A program made the position numbers and the translations under genes. This document shows, in pieces, positions 13,044 to 24,016 of a stretch of 64,000 nucleotides of DNA. The notes under the pieces are model-generated. The model had not been told where the DNA came from. It searched no databases and worked only from the letters and a program-made list of their open reading frames with translations. Source of the stretch: Dacryopinax spathularia (Eukaryota; Basidiomycota; Dacrymycetes; Dacrymycetales; Dacrymycetaceae); the NCBI GenBank assembly GCA_037974965.1, contig JBBPFI010000004.1, forward strand, positions 1,674,001 to 1,738,000, written 5' to 3'. Positions within the stretch are counted from its first letter, which is position 1; each line of letters opens with the position of its first letter.

Positions 13044-14161
13044 TCACTCGCCCATCCTGATAACCACCTTCCCCGGCGGCTTCGTCTCCGCATACGCAAT
13101 CGCCTCGACCGCCTCCTCCAGTGGAAAAATCTTCGAGATATACGGCCTCACCCTCCCACTCTGCGCCATACTCCCCAACACTCCCTTTGTGCGCTCATCA
13201 ACAACCGCGAAGAAACTATCATACTTCACCCAGCTCGGGATCCAGAGCCTCGTCCACCAGTCCATCGCGGTTAGGACTTGGCGGATGTACCACGGTACGG
13301 GAACTTCCCAGCCTTCTTGCGCTTTTTGACCGTTTGGAGGGGTGGCGATGCTTATTATGCTTGGCTTTTCTTCGCTCGAAGAGGAGGAGGGCGGACGGCG
13401 CATGTATCGGACGTAGGAGGCGGGCTTGCCAAACTGCTCCAGGACGAAGTCGACCGATCCTGCTGGGATGGCATCTTCCGGATTGGTGGACGTATAGTCG
13501 ATAACTTCGTCCACGTCCTTCACATGCTCCTTCACCAGCCCGACCTTTGAGCTGGAGACGGTCGTGATGGTGCGCTTGAACCCCGCATAAGGCTTAGCGA
13601 GCTGCAGCGCGATATGTCCCACTCCGCCCATCCCGGCTGGGATGAATGCCGTCTCCCTCGGACCTTGATGGCGCTGAAAGGCCTGGATGGCGGTTATACC
13701 GACTACACCCAGGCAGGCCGCTTCTTCGTGTGTCATATTCCCAGGTTTGGGAATACAGTTCGCCCCCCGAACGATGCAGTACTCCGCAAACGAGCCTGTC
13801 CAACCCCTGCATTAGCCAGGTTAGCGATCTTGGATGGAATAGGAGACGTACCTCGAGCCTGCATACTCGTACACCCAAACACCTCGTCCCCCTCCTTGAA
13901 CCCACTCCCCTCTCCAGCCTGGACAACAACACCACTAAAGTCCGCCCCGACAGGAGCGGGCATCGGGTCTTCCCAGACGAACTTCAGCCCTCCTCGAGCG
14001 AGGAGGTAGTCGAGCGGGTTTATGCTGGCTGCTTTTACTTTCAGGAGGATGGAGGATGAGCTGGGATCGAGTGTTGGGATTGGGACGGTGGTGAGCTGGA
14101 GGACGGAGGAGGGGTCGCCGTAGGCTGTTTGGAGGAGGGCGCGCATTGTTTGGTTGGACAT
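13044..14161 (-). CDS. medium-chain reductase, quinone-oxidoreductase-like (copy B)
   Basis: Second member of the tandem array. The start MSNQTMRALLQTAYG is followed by a GroES-like domain (KAASINPLDYLLARGG, VGADFSGVVVQAG, FKEGDEVFG). The phase-1 intron after MQARG joins to SFAEYC at the same place as in the other copies. The cofactor loop reads IPAGMGGVGHIALQLAK; later come DVDEVIDYTSTNPEDAIP, a Ser-rich insert before EEKPSIISIATPP, and AETKPPGKVVIRMGE at the end. The C-terminal segment GRVRPYISKIFPLEEAVEA runs without an intron, as in copy A and unlike C and D, so A and B look like sisters. Substrate unknown. Confidence 0.88.
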
Positions 14162-14794
14162 TGTTGGGGAGTTGTTGGTTGTTTAAGACGGGCTGCGGTT
14201 GAGATAATTGCGAGAGCTGCCAAATCTATGCGTCTATATAGACAAGAGCATCTGCGGGTTGCTCAACATCGAGTTCAGAGCAACGATATCATCATGAAGC
14301 GAAGGCAGCCGGATTGAAAATGCTGTAGGAAACAGCGCGGTCATCAACCGCCGTTGTCCTCAGCATCCCGCCGAGGGAGATAACGCTGTCCACGAGATCC
14401 CACGTTCATCCTGCATTCCGGGACCTGTCATGGCCTCTGTTTCCGAGGGTTAGCAGGCCCGATCCTAAGGTAAGGCAGGTAGGGAGATCGAGATGAACAC
14501 CCCGGTTTCGGTGCAGGGCGCGTCATCCACTCGACGCGTCCATGGCGCGTTCACGGTAAAATCACCGGCCAATCGGAGCCGCACATTTCAAGGGAAACGT
14601 CCGGGAAATGCAACGATGAGCACGTTTCCCTCGAGGAAAGGGATTCTTCGTGGACTACATTCCTCAGCACATCGAGGGTAATGTAATGGAAATCGATCAC
14701 AGACGCCCAAGGACTCTCTGCCTCACGAAGCGATAGTACAGTAATAACGCCGAGAGCACCTAGTGGGCTGCATAATGTGGCTTTGTTCCTGCAA
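14162..14794. promoter_or_regulatory. promoter of reductase copy B
   Basis: 633 bp with no gene. TATATA on either strand lies at 14235-14240, about 75 bp before the copy B start. The remaining sequence shows scattered short repeats of no clear meaning. Confidence 0.5.
14235..14240 (-). promoter_or_regulatory. TATA box of reductase copy B
   Basis: TATATA within TCTATATAGAC, about 75-80 bp upstream of the ATG at 14161. Confidence 0.55.
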
Positions 14795-15994
14795 TTACTC
14801 GCTAATCTTGATCACCACCTTCCCCGCCGGCTTGCTCTCCGCCCTCAAGATCGCCTCCACTGCCTGCTCAAACGGGTACACTACAGTAAACCCAGCATCA
14901 GCATCCCCCTCATCCCACTCAGCACAAGAACGCACCCTTATCAACAACAGGCCTCAACCTCCCCTCATCCGCCAACCTCGTCAGAACCCTCATATCCTCC
15001 CCATTCGGCACCGCAAAAAAGCTATCATAATGAATATACCCGGGGATCCAGAGTCTCGTCCACCAGTCCAGCAAGTTAAGCGCCACAGCAAATACGAAGC
15101 CGACTCGCTTCTCCCATTGTTTCTGCGCTTTTTCCGCGTTGGGGGGAGCAAGGATGGAGATTATACTTGGTTTGCCTTGCTCTTGTTGCTTGGCTTTGCC
15201 GGCGCTAGAGGAGCTGGGCTTGCGGAGATAGCGGACGTAGGAGGCGGGCTTGCCGAATTGGTCTAGGACGAAGTCGCATGAGCCCGCTGGGATGACCTGA
15301 GCGGGATCGACAGTCTTATAGTCGATCACCTCGTCCACATCCTTCACATGCTGCTTCACCAGAGGGACCTTGGCGGTGGAAGCGGTCGTAATTGTGTGCT
15401 TGAACCCCGCGTAGGGCTTGGCGAGCTGGAGAGCGATTGAGCCGACGCCGCCCAGGCCGGCGGGGATGAATGCTACTTCTTTTCGACCGGTGTGGCGTTG
15501 CAGCGCTTGGAGTGCTGTGAGGCCTACGACCGGGAGACAGGCGGCTTGTTCGTGTGTCAGGGTGGTGGGCTTGAGCGCGCAGCTGCTGGCGGGGATGGTG
15601 CAGTATTCTGCCATCGATCCTATTTTCTTGCGTCAGTCTGAGCCGCGCAGAGGGGAAGGGAGGAAGGGAGAGAAGGCGCACCCCGATCCTTCAACTTCAT
15701 ACACCCATACACCTCGTCTCCCTCCTTAAACCCGGTCCCATTCCCAGCCCTCACGACCACACCACTAACATCACACCCCAACCCCGCAGGCAACGGGTCA
15801 TCAAAGATCATCTTCAGTGTGCCCTTCACAAATGCCGAGTCGACGGGGTTGACGCTTACTGCTCTCACGCGCAGGAGGAGTTGGTCAGAGGAGGGGTCGA
15901 ACGGGGGAAGGGGGACGGTGCGGAGTTCGAGGGAGGTGGAAGCGGGGCCGTAGGCAGTTTGGATCAAGGCTCGCATTGTTTGAGGAGTGGTCAT
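14795..15994 (-). CDS. medium-chain reductase, quinone-oxidoreductase-like (copy C)
   Basis: Third member of the array. I start it at 15994 (MTTPQTMRALIQTAYG), which lines up with the other copies; an in-frame ATG at 16069 would begin on the TATA box at 16069-16074 and is less likely. Landmarks are VRAVSVNPVDSAFVKG, GCDVSGVVVRAG, FKEGDEVYG, the phase-1 intron after KDRG joining to SMAEYC, IPAGLGGVGSIALQLAK, DVDEVIDYKTVDPAQVIP and a Lys/Gln-rich insert before GKPSIISILAPP. A second intron after RPVVDK (donor GTGCGT, phase 1) leads to VYPFEQAVEAILRAESKPAGKV, and the stop TAA is at 14795-14797. Copy D has this intron at the same codon and phase, so C and D are sisters. Confidence 0.87.
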
Positions 15995-16707
15995 TCTTGC
16001 TCCTTTTGATGGGCTAGAGGTTGGTAGCGACGAGTCTGCTGGTCGAGAAGTCCTAAAGAAAGGGCGCATTTATAGGAGGGCTGGAGAGGTCATCCGCCTC
16101 CTGGAAGGCTTGTTCGCTCCATCACACGTCCCGGCCCTGGTCCTTTACGACCCGCATCCTAGGAGAAGAAGCCCCATGTCGCCCCACGGTCAGTGAGCAG
16201 AAGATGGACAACAAAGTAGCAGTCAAAGGATCGTATTGAGTAAATGATTCTGAGCAGCATACAAGGTCAGAATAGCTGGGTAAAAGCGCAGACATCGACG
16301 CGTTCCTACCCTGAGCAGCGAACATCCATGAACGCGGCTGCAATCATCAGTGGCTATGAAGCTTCGAGGAGCGTGAAAGTGGCCACCCATGGGGGAAATG
16401 ACGGGCCAATCAGCGTCAAGCATAGACCAAGGCAACGTGTGATTGGCTGAGCGGTTTTGGTTTCCCCTGAAGTTTCCGGATCACGTGATCATGGGGTTTG
16501 ACGTGGAGATGCGCCGGACGTGTCTTTCGATCCTCACCACACCTTACTTACCGTCCACATGAACTCAGCTGGTGGCAAACTATGGTTGGAACGCGCTGTG
16601 CATGACGAAGCTTGCTCAAGTTGACCGCAGATGACTGCTTCATTATGACTACTTCTAGAGCGCGGAGGGATGCTGCTCTGTTCTAGGAGGGCAAATGACA
16701 GACAAGC
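15995..16707. promoter_or_regulatory. promoter of reductase copy C
   Basis: 713 bp without a gene. TATAAA (minus strand) lies at 16074-16069. Farther out are a pair of CCAAT-type motifs in opposite orientation near 16404 and 16441, and a 10-base palindrome ATCACGTGAT containing an E-box CACGTG at 16482-16487. Any of these may serve copy C. Confidence 0.5.
16069..16074 (-). promoter_or_regulatory. TATA box of reductase copy C
   Basis: TATAAA on the minus strand, about 75-80 bp upstream of the ATG at 15994. It helps to decide the start codon, since the longer frame would begin on it. Confidence 0.6.
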
Positions 16708-17886
16708 CTAGTCCGAGCTGCAGCGTACAACAACTTTGCCCGCTGGCCTGCTTTCTGCTAGAGCGAACGCCTCCACTGCCTGATCGAGAGAGAATACTGC
16801 ATATCTGTCAGTATCGGATACACCTGGATGCGAACCAAGACGTACCTCGATCAATAACCGGCTTCAACCTCCCCTCATCAGCCAACTTCGCCATCACCTC
16901 CATATCCTCCTTCCTCGGCAACGCAAAAAAGCTATCATAATGCACCCAACTGGGGATCTTCGTCCTAGTCCACCAATCCATCGTATTGAAGGCAACGCGG
17001 ACCATGACCCCCGCCCGGATCTCCCATCCTTCTTGGGCCTTGTCCGCACATGGAGGGGCGAGGATTGAGATGATGCTTGGTTTTCCATGCGCTCCATCTC
17101 CCGATTTGGTGGAGTCCGGCTTGCGCGTAAAGCGGACGTAGTCTTGTGGCTTGCCGAAGGGGTCCAGGATGAAGTCGCATGAATGGGCGGGGATGACACT
17201 AGCCGGGTCGACAGTCTTGTAGTCCACGACCTCGTCAACATCCTTGATATGCTCCTTGACAAGCGGGACCTTGGCAGTCGAAGCAGTCGTGACCGTTCGC
17301 TTGAAGCCCGCGATGGGCTTGGCCAGCTGCAAGGCGATGGACCCGACGCCGCCCATCCCGGCGGGGATGAAGGCTGTGTCCCGGGGCCCTTCGTGTCGGC
17401 TGAAAGCTTGCAGGGAGGTCATCCCTGCTACGGGGAGGCAGGCGGCTTCTTCGTGCGTGAGTGACTTTGGCTTCAGGGCACAGTTCCGGCCGTACGTCCA
17501 ACAGTATTCAGCCATCGACCCTACAACTCCTCTCTCAGCCAGGAATTGAAGAGGTAGGAAAGGGAAGGCGAACCTCTCGCCTTCAGATTCAAGCATCCAA
17601 ACACCTCGTCCCCCTCCTTAAACCCCGACTCCTCCCCAGCCTTCACAACAACCCCACTAACATCACACCCTACCCCCACGGGGAACGGCTCCGTGAAGAC
17701 CATCTTCAGCCCTCCGTGCAGGTAGAGGTAGTCGAGCGGGTTGATGCTGACTGCTTTGACGCGCAGGAGGATCTTGGTGGGGTCATCGGAGATGGAGGGG
17801 ACGGGGACGTCCAGTATTTGGAGGGACTTCGAGGTCTCGGCGTAGGCTGTTTGCATGGCTGCTTTCATTGTTGTTGCTAGAGACAT
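16708..17886 (-). CDS. medium-chain reductase, quinone-oxidoreductase-like (copy D)
   Basis: Fourth and most upstream member of the array. The start MSLATTMKAAMQTAYA leads to VKAVSINPLDYLYLHGG, GCDVSGVVVKAG and FKEGDEVFG. The phase-1 intron after KARG joins to SMAEYC. The cofactor loop is IPAGMGGVGSIALQLAK, followed by DVDEVVDYKTVDPASVIP and KPSIISILAPP. A second intron after LKPVID (exon border CGAG|GTACGT, phase 1) leads to VFSLDQAVEAFALAESRPAGKVV and a stop at 16708-16710. The end (VRCSSD) differs from the other copies. The shared second intron groups it with copy C. Confidence 0.87.
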
Positions 17887-18522
17887 TGTTGCGAGTATTG
17901 CGGGGTTGTAAGCTCACTTCGACACTTGGGAGAGGCGGGAATACGGGGATTTGAATGCTGCTCTCAGTGCACGCTTGCGTCCCGCCTTTATACCTTCCGG
18001 CGGTACACCCGCATTACCCATGTTTCCCAAGGTCGAAACATTGCAATCACAACCATCAGAGGATTACGGAAGTTCCTTGCCCAGTCATCGCTCGCAGCAA
18101 GGGTCAACCCGCGTAGCGGCCTGCGCGCCGGTCGGGGGTGGCACTGCCCCGCCCGATTTTTGGTCCGAGACTCGCGGCCTGGCAGAGGAGAAGTGGGCGG
18201 AGATCAGAGCTTGAGATGGCCGAAATGAACTGTACAGTTCCAATGAACGGGCGCAGTAAAGATGCCGTTATGCCGATGCCAAGTAACTGATGGAAATCTC
18301 AGCGGGGTGACTCGAACTTCTGCCATCAATCAAGGGATGATGATTACGGCGCTGCCAGCACCTGGTGACAAATATGTTACACATTAGCTGACAAATGTCA
18401 AGATGCTAGATACAAGGTAAAATATACCGCGATTATCGTACGTTGTAACGAACTGCCTGTGCAAGACCATAGACACAGTGGGAGATGAAGCAACAAAGGA
18501 GATCGTGAGAGATCGGCGCACT
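17887..18522. promoter_or_regulatory. promoter of reductase copy D and 3' flank of the Rrn6-like gene
   Basis: 636 bp without a gene. TATAAA on the minus strand lies at 17992-17987, about 100 bp before the copy D start. The left-most 500 bp should hold the rest of that promoter; the part next to 18522 is the 3' UTR of the gene to the right. Confidence 0.5.
17987..17992 (-). promoter_or_regulatory. TATA box of reductase copy D
   Basis: TATAAA on the minus strand, about 101-106 bp upstream of the ATG at 17886. Confidence 0.55.
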
Positions 18523-21500
18523 CTAGAACCCCGCCATCCGTTTCTTCGCTTTTCGCTTCGCAACCTGCGCCTCAGGTCGCTGTCCAAACGGACCCGGTAC
18601 TTGCTGAGTACTCGGCCACATCTCCTGCGAAGAGGCCGGAATTGCGGAAGCGCGCTGACTTCTCGGAAATTGAGAGAAGCGGGGTGCAACAGGAGAGCTG
18701 GGGAAAGGCGCTCGAGGTAGAGGTTGGGTTGATAGGACAGGCGGGGCTTGCGTGCTGATTATGAGGGGAGGTTGTATGGGTTGGGTCGAGAACATCAGAG
18801 GCGGCCCAGTTGCAAGTTCGGGCTGGGAGTGGGACCGTCCCGGTGCTGGTTCGAAAGCGGTCTTTTGGCGGGGCGTGCGAGTCACTCGGTCCCCGGGCTC
18901 GGCAACTCCGTACGGGTCAACGTACTCATAGGCGTCCGGATTGGTGCCTGGGATCCATTCACTGAGCAGCAGTCTCGCTCCGACACCTGCGTCGATAGAC
19001 CCGATTGGCTTCACGGCCACTTGGGTAGCTTGGGAATCTGGATCTGCCGACTCAGGGGAAGGTCGCTGCCGGGGTCGTAAGTAGCCGAACGTCATTGCTG
19101 GTGGTTCTGGGTCCGCGAGTGACAGTGCTCCTGTTGCGCTTTCGAGGTCATCATAGACAGTCTTGCTCTCCGCGAAGTCGAGCTTGATAGCTTCGGACGA
19201 ATACACGGTTTGGGATAAACCGAGATCAAGCGCGACGGCGTTGGCTGCTTCTGTCTCTCGGGCGGAGGGTATCGAGGGAGACTGAGCAAGACGGCTGTCC
19301 TTCATGAGATAGTGTAGCGCGTTGGTCTCCGAAGCGTGGGACTCTAAGGGAGGAATCTGATTGAAGAGAGCCGAATGGGATGTCGACCACGCAGCATAGG
19401 ACGGTAGTTTCATGTCGGTGATCTTGTTCAGCAGCCAATCGGCTGGAGCTGGGATTCGAGACAGGGAGGTGCCTGCAAGAAAGTCCGAGCGGCGGGGCTC
19501 AGGATGCTTGTCTTCCGCAAGAAAAGCAAGATCGAAGCTGATCGGACCATTAGTTGATCAGTCCGATATTGGGCAGGACAGTCACGTACGTGGTCAATAA
19601 GTGTCCGGTATCAGCATCCTGATATTGTACAATGCTTGGCATCTTTTGGAGGACATTGGCCACAGTCTGCAAACACGTAGACGTGGCGGACGACGATGCA
19701 TGACTGAGCATAGTTTGCTCATATACCGCAGTCATGTCAATGACCACGCTCGCCCGCTCGCCGAATGGGCCCAGATCTTCGGTGAGTTTCTTGGAGTCTT
19801 CGTCCAGTTCGTGAACTGCAGGGGACCAGGTGATAGATATCGCTTGGTCCTCTTGTTCGGAGCAGGGCGGTCGCAGTTCTCGAAGGTAGACGCTCCCTTG
19901 TTCGTGTAGGTCGAATAAGAGCATGGAGTTTGCTGACGATCCAGGGAGCACTGAGAAGCCTGATCTTCCCTCCACGACATGGGTTTCAGATAGTGTGTAG
20001 GGCCTGGCTGTCGTCGAGAGGCTGTCATGTGCTGCGTCAAGGTCGTAAATGGTAACGAGAGGGTTCGTCCGTGACCAGAGAAAGGTCGTCCAGTCTGGGG
20101 ACTGACTCAGCATACGATCTTGTGATAGATGGTAAGACCTACCCAAGCCATTTGCGATGGTGTAGGACGAAATCGTCCTATCCCAGGCACGATGATGCCT
20201 CCAACTGAGAAGCGATCGGCCGGGATACCGAACATCTATCCATGAAACGTATTCTGTCGTCGCAAGACAGACCATGTTGGTACCATCGATCGCTTCCAGA
20301 CTCGTGATACTGCCAGTCTGGAACCCAGCCGTCTCGTAGAGAGTGGTGAAATCCGATGTCTGGGTATCGGTTAGCGGTGCGGGAGGTGGTGCATAGTAAG
20401 GAGAACAAACCCGGAAGTCAAGTAGCTGAAGTCGACTGTCTGACGCAAGAATGACAGTTTCTTCCGAAGGAGCGCGAACGATTCTATACAATCGATTGTC
20501 CGACCTACTTTCCCTCGGTGGAGAACTGCATTGCCTTCAGCAGAAGTGAAGACAGGCAATCAAACAAGCTTACAAGACACCGAGCTGCTCCGTAGACCAC
20601 CGATAGACGGTGCCCTCATCGTCCACGACAACCACATGCAACTCAGCAGAACTATCGATCGCAAGATCGACATGCCTCCTTCCATTCGTATGCTTTGACG
20701 TCAGCTCCCCTAGCCGCTCCAGAGCGAGGGAAGACGGCCGGTAACGGTGGGCGTTCACTTGAAAGATGCGCGAGCCTGAGATGGTTCGGACGCCCAACAA
20801 GCATACGGGGCCAGTTTCGCTAGGAACTTCTTTCATCGTTACTTGCTGGATTGGGGTGTCCAGTGTGACCAACGGTGCTGCTCCCGGTTCGAGCTTGTAC
20901 CTAATGGGATCCTCGCCAGAACGTAAGACAGCCACAACGTCTGAACCACAATCAGCTTTGCTCCACTTCGGTGCACGGCGGCGTACTCAGCGACTGGACA
21001 TTGTATCCCATAGCCCAAGCCACATAGCCATACACGTCTCGTTGATCAGTCAACGGACATACAGCCAGCCGGTTCCCCCGATAGACATCGAACGGGTCGC
21101 CTTGACGCACGGTGATGTCGGCGCTTATCTCGTCTTCCAGGAGATTGGCAGGTAGCCCCATAATGTCGGGATAATGCGCGTGCATAAAGCTAAGCTACAG
21201 AAGATGCGTTAGATGCGCATATATTTGACTTCCAGGCCTGACATACCGCATTGTCGGCGGTCACGCGAGCCCTCGACCTCGTAACAGGAAGAGGGCGAGG
21301 TGCAGTATCTGGAAACAGCTTGACGATAGAGTCGGGGTCGCTAGACCACCGCTTCCCTGCAAGCTACGTTAGTTCATGATATATACACTTCAAGTACCCG
21401 AACATACCTTGCTTTCCAAAATTGGCGGCGAACCTCCATTCCAGAGCACCATCCTGACGCCTCCTAATAGCCGCCCCGCCCCTCGACCCAAAATCGAGCG

Positions 21501-21600
21501 CATTTCTGCTCTCTATCGGTTTATTCGCCTCACTCCGTCTATTGGCCGTTCTCCGGTCCGTCGCGACGGTCGGTCGCAGGTCGACCGGCCAACTTTCCAT
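18523..21600 (-). CDS. RNA polymerase I initiation factor Rrn6-like protein
   Basis: Probable core-factor subunit that helps RNA polymerase I start rRNA transcription in the nucleolus. The start at 21600 reads MESWPVDLRPTVATD. Exons then give RQDGALEWRFAANFGK, a section with YVAWAMGYNVQSLS, a section with AVLRSGEDPIRYKLEPG and VVVVDDEGTVYRWS, and a long exon with LATTEYVSWIDVRYPGR followed by SLLSWRHHRAWDRTI. That beta-propeller-like stretch, with a WIDVR strand just before LLSW.HHR, is what I know from Rrn6. The last exon is Pro/Ser/Gln-rich and ends QVAKRKAKKRMAGF; a basic tail ending in AGF is also typical. About 900 residues. The family call rests on remembered motifs; a fast-evolving WD-like nuclear protein is the alternative. 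Confidence 0.62.
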
Positions 21601-22241
21601 GCCATGAGACGCGAAAGGACGAAGTTGGGCAGAGATGACTTGTTTAGGTCGTGATCGGTTGATCTTCGTTCAGGGTCGATCGATGATGAAGACGGGCTTC
21701 GCGGACAGCCACTAGAAGCAGGCTTGTTTATGATGATCGGAGACGCCTGGTTTTACACCACCTCTTTCCTCCAACGAGTTCACCGATCAGCAGAACTGTT
21801 CATACCAGACATCCAATCGATCTATATCAAGTGGACATTCTTGCGTTTTACAGCTAATTGTTCGACTGCCGCTAGTATGCTGAACAATTCATGCCGCGCG
21901 CGGCTGCCCATGGGCAAATCCAGTCCCACAGCCATGGGTAGCGCTCAGATAGTTATCAAAATTCATTGTAATTGTTTCATTATAGGCCAAGTCGCTCTAT
22001 CAACTTCATCAATGATCTAATGATCAGCAAGCTGGTGCTTGAAGAACTTGGTTCACAACGGCAACTCTGCTTGTGGTCCGCCATGAAACCGTGATCGGCG
22101 CGGGATCGCGTCCCTGACCGCGGCCTGTGCTGTATTCCCGAGCACAGCATCCAGCTCAACCTCGCTGCGCTCAACCTCACGTCAACGGCAGGACCGTAAC
22201 GACCTCTCTCTCTTATTCTGCTACCTCAAACGACTACCAAA
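21601..22241. promoter_or_regulatory. divergent promoter of the Rrn6-like and LEA-2-like genes
   Basis: 641 bp between two start codons that face away from each other (21600 minus, 22242 plus). It must hold both promoters. I see a CT-rich leader just before 22242 and no clear TATA box. Confidence 0.5.
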
Positions 22242-23450
22242 ATGGCCTACAACGACCCATACGCCGCACCTCAGCAGGGCTACAGCACGAACTACGGACC
22301 TCAATACCCTCCGCCAAGTCAGCAGTATCCTCCAACAAACCAGCAGCAGTACCCCGCTGCCGCCCACCAACAGGGCCAGCAGCAGGGGTATTCTGATGCT
22401 CAGGAGTTTAATCCCTACGAGCAGCAACCACGTTATCCGACGTATGACGAGCAGCCGTACTCTGATCTGCCGGGTGGGCAGGCGCCGTATGCGGATTATG
22501 GAAGGGGATATGTGGGGCAGGATGAGAGGGACAGGGAGAAGGCGTATAATGAAGCTCGCATTAGTGTTGGACCACCACCAAAGTACGCCATTACTCAAAG
22601 TCGCACTCGCAACCGACAGCAGCTGACGTTCTTCAGAAATACTGGGATGCTGAGAATTTGGAGGCGAGATGGACGCGGGAAGCAATGGACAAGGGTACGT
22701 TGCTGAATCCCTTTACTCGATCGTTCAGTGACTGACTGTGTGCTTCAGGGCGGTGGCCTCTACTCTTGCTGTCGTTTCTTCTGCTGCACCCTCCTGACGG
22801 TAGTATTCCTCATCATCGCCGTCATCCTCAGCCTCGGAGTCTTCGTTCGTCCACCAGACGTGACCTTCAACGGCGTCTCTACCCCTACGAACGGAGTCAG
22901 CCTCTTCCAGCAAGAAGGCGCGGACAGCTTCATCGTGAACCTGGAGCTTAACGTCGGCGTCCGTAACCCCAACTTCTTCGATGTGGACTTCAACAGTATC
23001 TCGGCGAAGATCTTTTATCCGGGCTTTAACCCACAGCTGGGGAATGGGACGCTGAATAATGTGCAATTCAAGAGCAACACGGCGACGACACTGGCGTTCC
23101 CGATCGCTCTTAACTACTCAACGAGCGCCGATCCCAGCTTAGGCATCCTTACGAGCATTGCGGACAAGTGCGGGCTGAATGGGCAAGCGCAGAGCGACAT
23201 CAATGTTAACTTCTCCATCACTGTCAGTCGTCTCCGTTTCTTTCAGAGACAGTCATGCTGACCATATCGCAGCTCGCCCTCAAGATCCTGTTCGCCCAGA
23301 TCTCGCCCACCGTATCAGCATCTATCGGATTCGCATGCCCATTCACCCAATCAGAAATCGATGTGCGTGGACCCCTCCTTCCGAGACCAACTCACTGACA
23401 GTGTTGCGCAGGGCGTCATCGGCCAGATTCTCGGCGGGAACGGCTCGTAG
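22242..23450 (+). CDS. LEA-2 / WHy-domain single-pass membrane protein
   Basis: The N-terminal 110 residues are rich in Tyr, Pro and Gln (MAYNDPYAAPQQGYS and so on), as in cytosolic tails that bind WW or SH3 partners. After an intron comes KYWDAENLEARWTREAMDKG, then across another intron GGLYSCCRFFCC and one strong membrane span (TLLTVVFLIIAVILSLGVFV). The outside part starts PPDVTFNGVSTP and has the LEA-2 (NDR1/HIN1-like) pattern LELNVGVRNPNFFDVDFNS, ISAKIFYPG, and later ISPTVSASIGFACPF. The end is IGQILGGNGS and TAG at 23448-23450. About 310 residues. Fungal members are mostly uncharacterised; a role at the vacuole or plasma membrane is inference. Confidence 0.8.
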
Positions 23451-24016
23451 GGTTCGGTTGTCACCACTTCGTACGGACATTAAGGAAAGGGAGGGAGAAC
23501 GGACATTATCTTTGCACGATTGTTATGGACTTGTATTTGCACACGAGCACGTAGATCACCTGTATCTTATGCAATCTTTTTGCACGACCCCTTACATAGT
23601 GCTATCGTATGCTGTGGTAAGGCAGTATGTGCAGGCTGCCCATGCGGCTTCGCCCAAATCCAAAATCTGTTGGCTAACTCGATGATGGCAATATCGTGGG
23701 TCCTGGAGATGACGACTGGAAAACCTTTCTTGCCAGCACTCCTCCAGTCATAGCGAAGGTGTCTAGGTAAACATTCACGTTCTGCTTGTTACGGAAGTCG
23801 TTACGGGAAAGCGGAGGAATGTTGCACAGTCAGGGATCTTGGGATGCAACGCGGTGAAGGCGCGGGGAACAGTCAGTAACTAGGCTGACTTCCTGCGGCT
23901 TTAAGGCGCATACAAGTACCCAGGATGCTGCCTGCTCTCTACGACCATCACCAGCCCCAACATCCACCTTAGCTGACAGTCGATCCTACTCAGCATAGAC
24001 CGACAATCCCACCAGG
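23451..24016. other. intergenic region
   Basis: 566 bp between two plus-strand genes. It holds the 3' UTR of the LEA-2-like gene and the promoter of the RING gene. Short open frames here look like chance. No TATA box seen. Confidence 0.5.

Noticed and set aside
16571-16579. GGTGGCAAA, identical to the yeast proteasome-associated control element
   Set aside because: It lies about 580 bp upstream of a reductase gene, not near rpt1 or pre2, and Rpn4 control is not known in basidiomycetes.
18300-18325. Sequence like a tRNA B box on the minus strand (AGTTCGAGTC)
   Set aside because: The flanking bases cannot form a T stem and there is no A box or acceptor stem.
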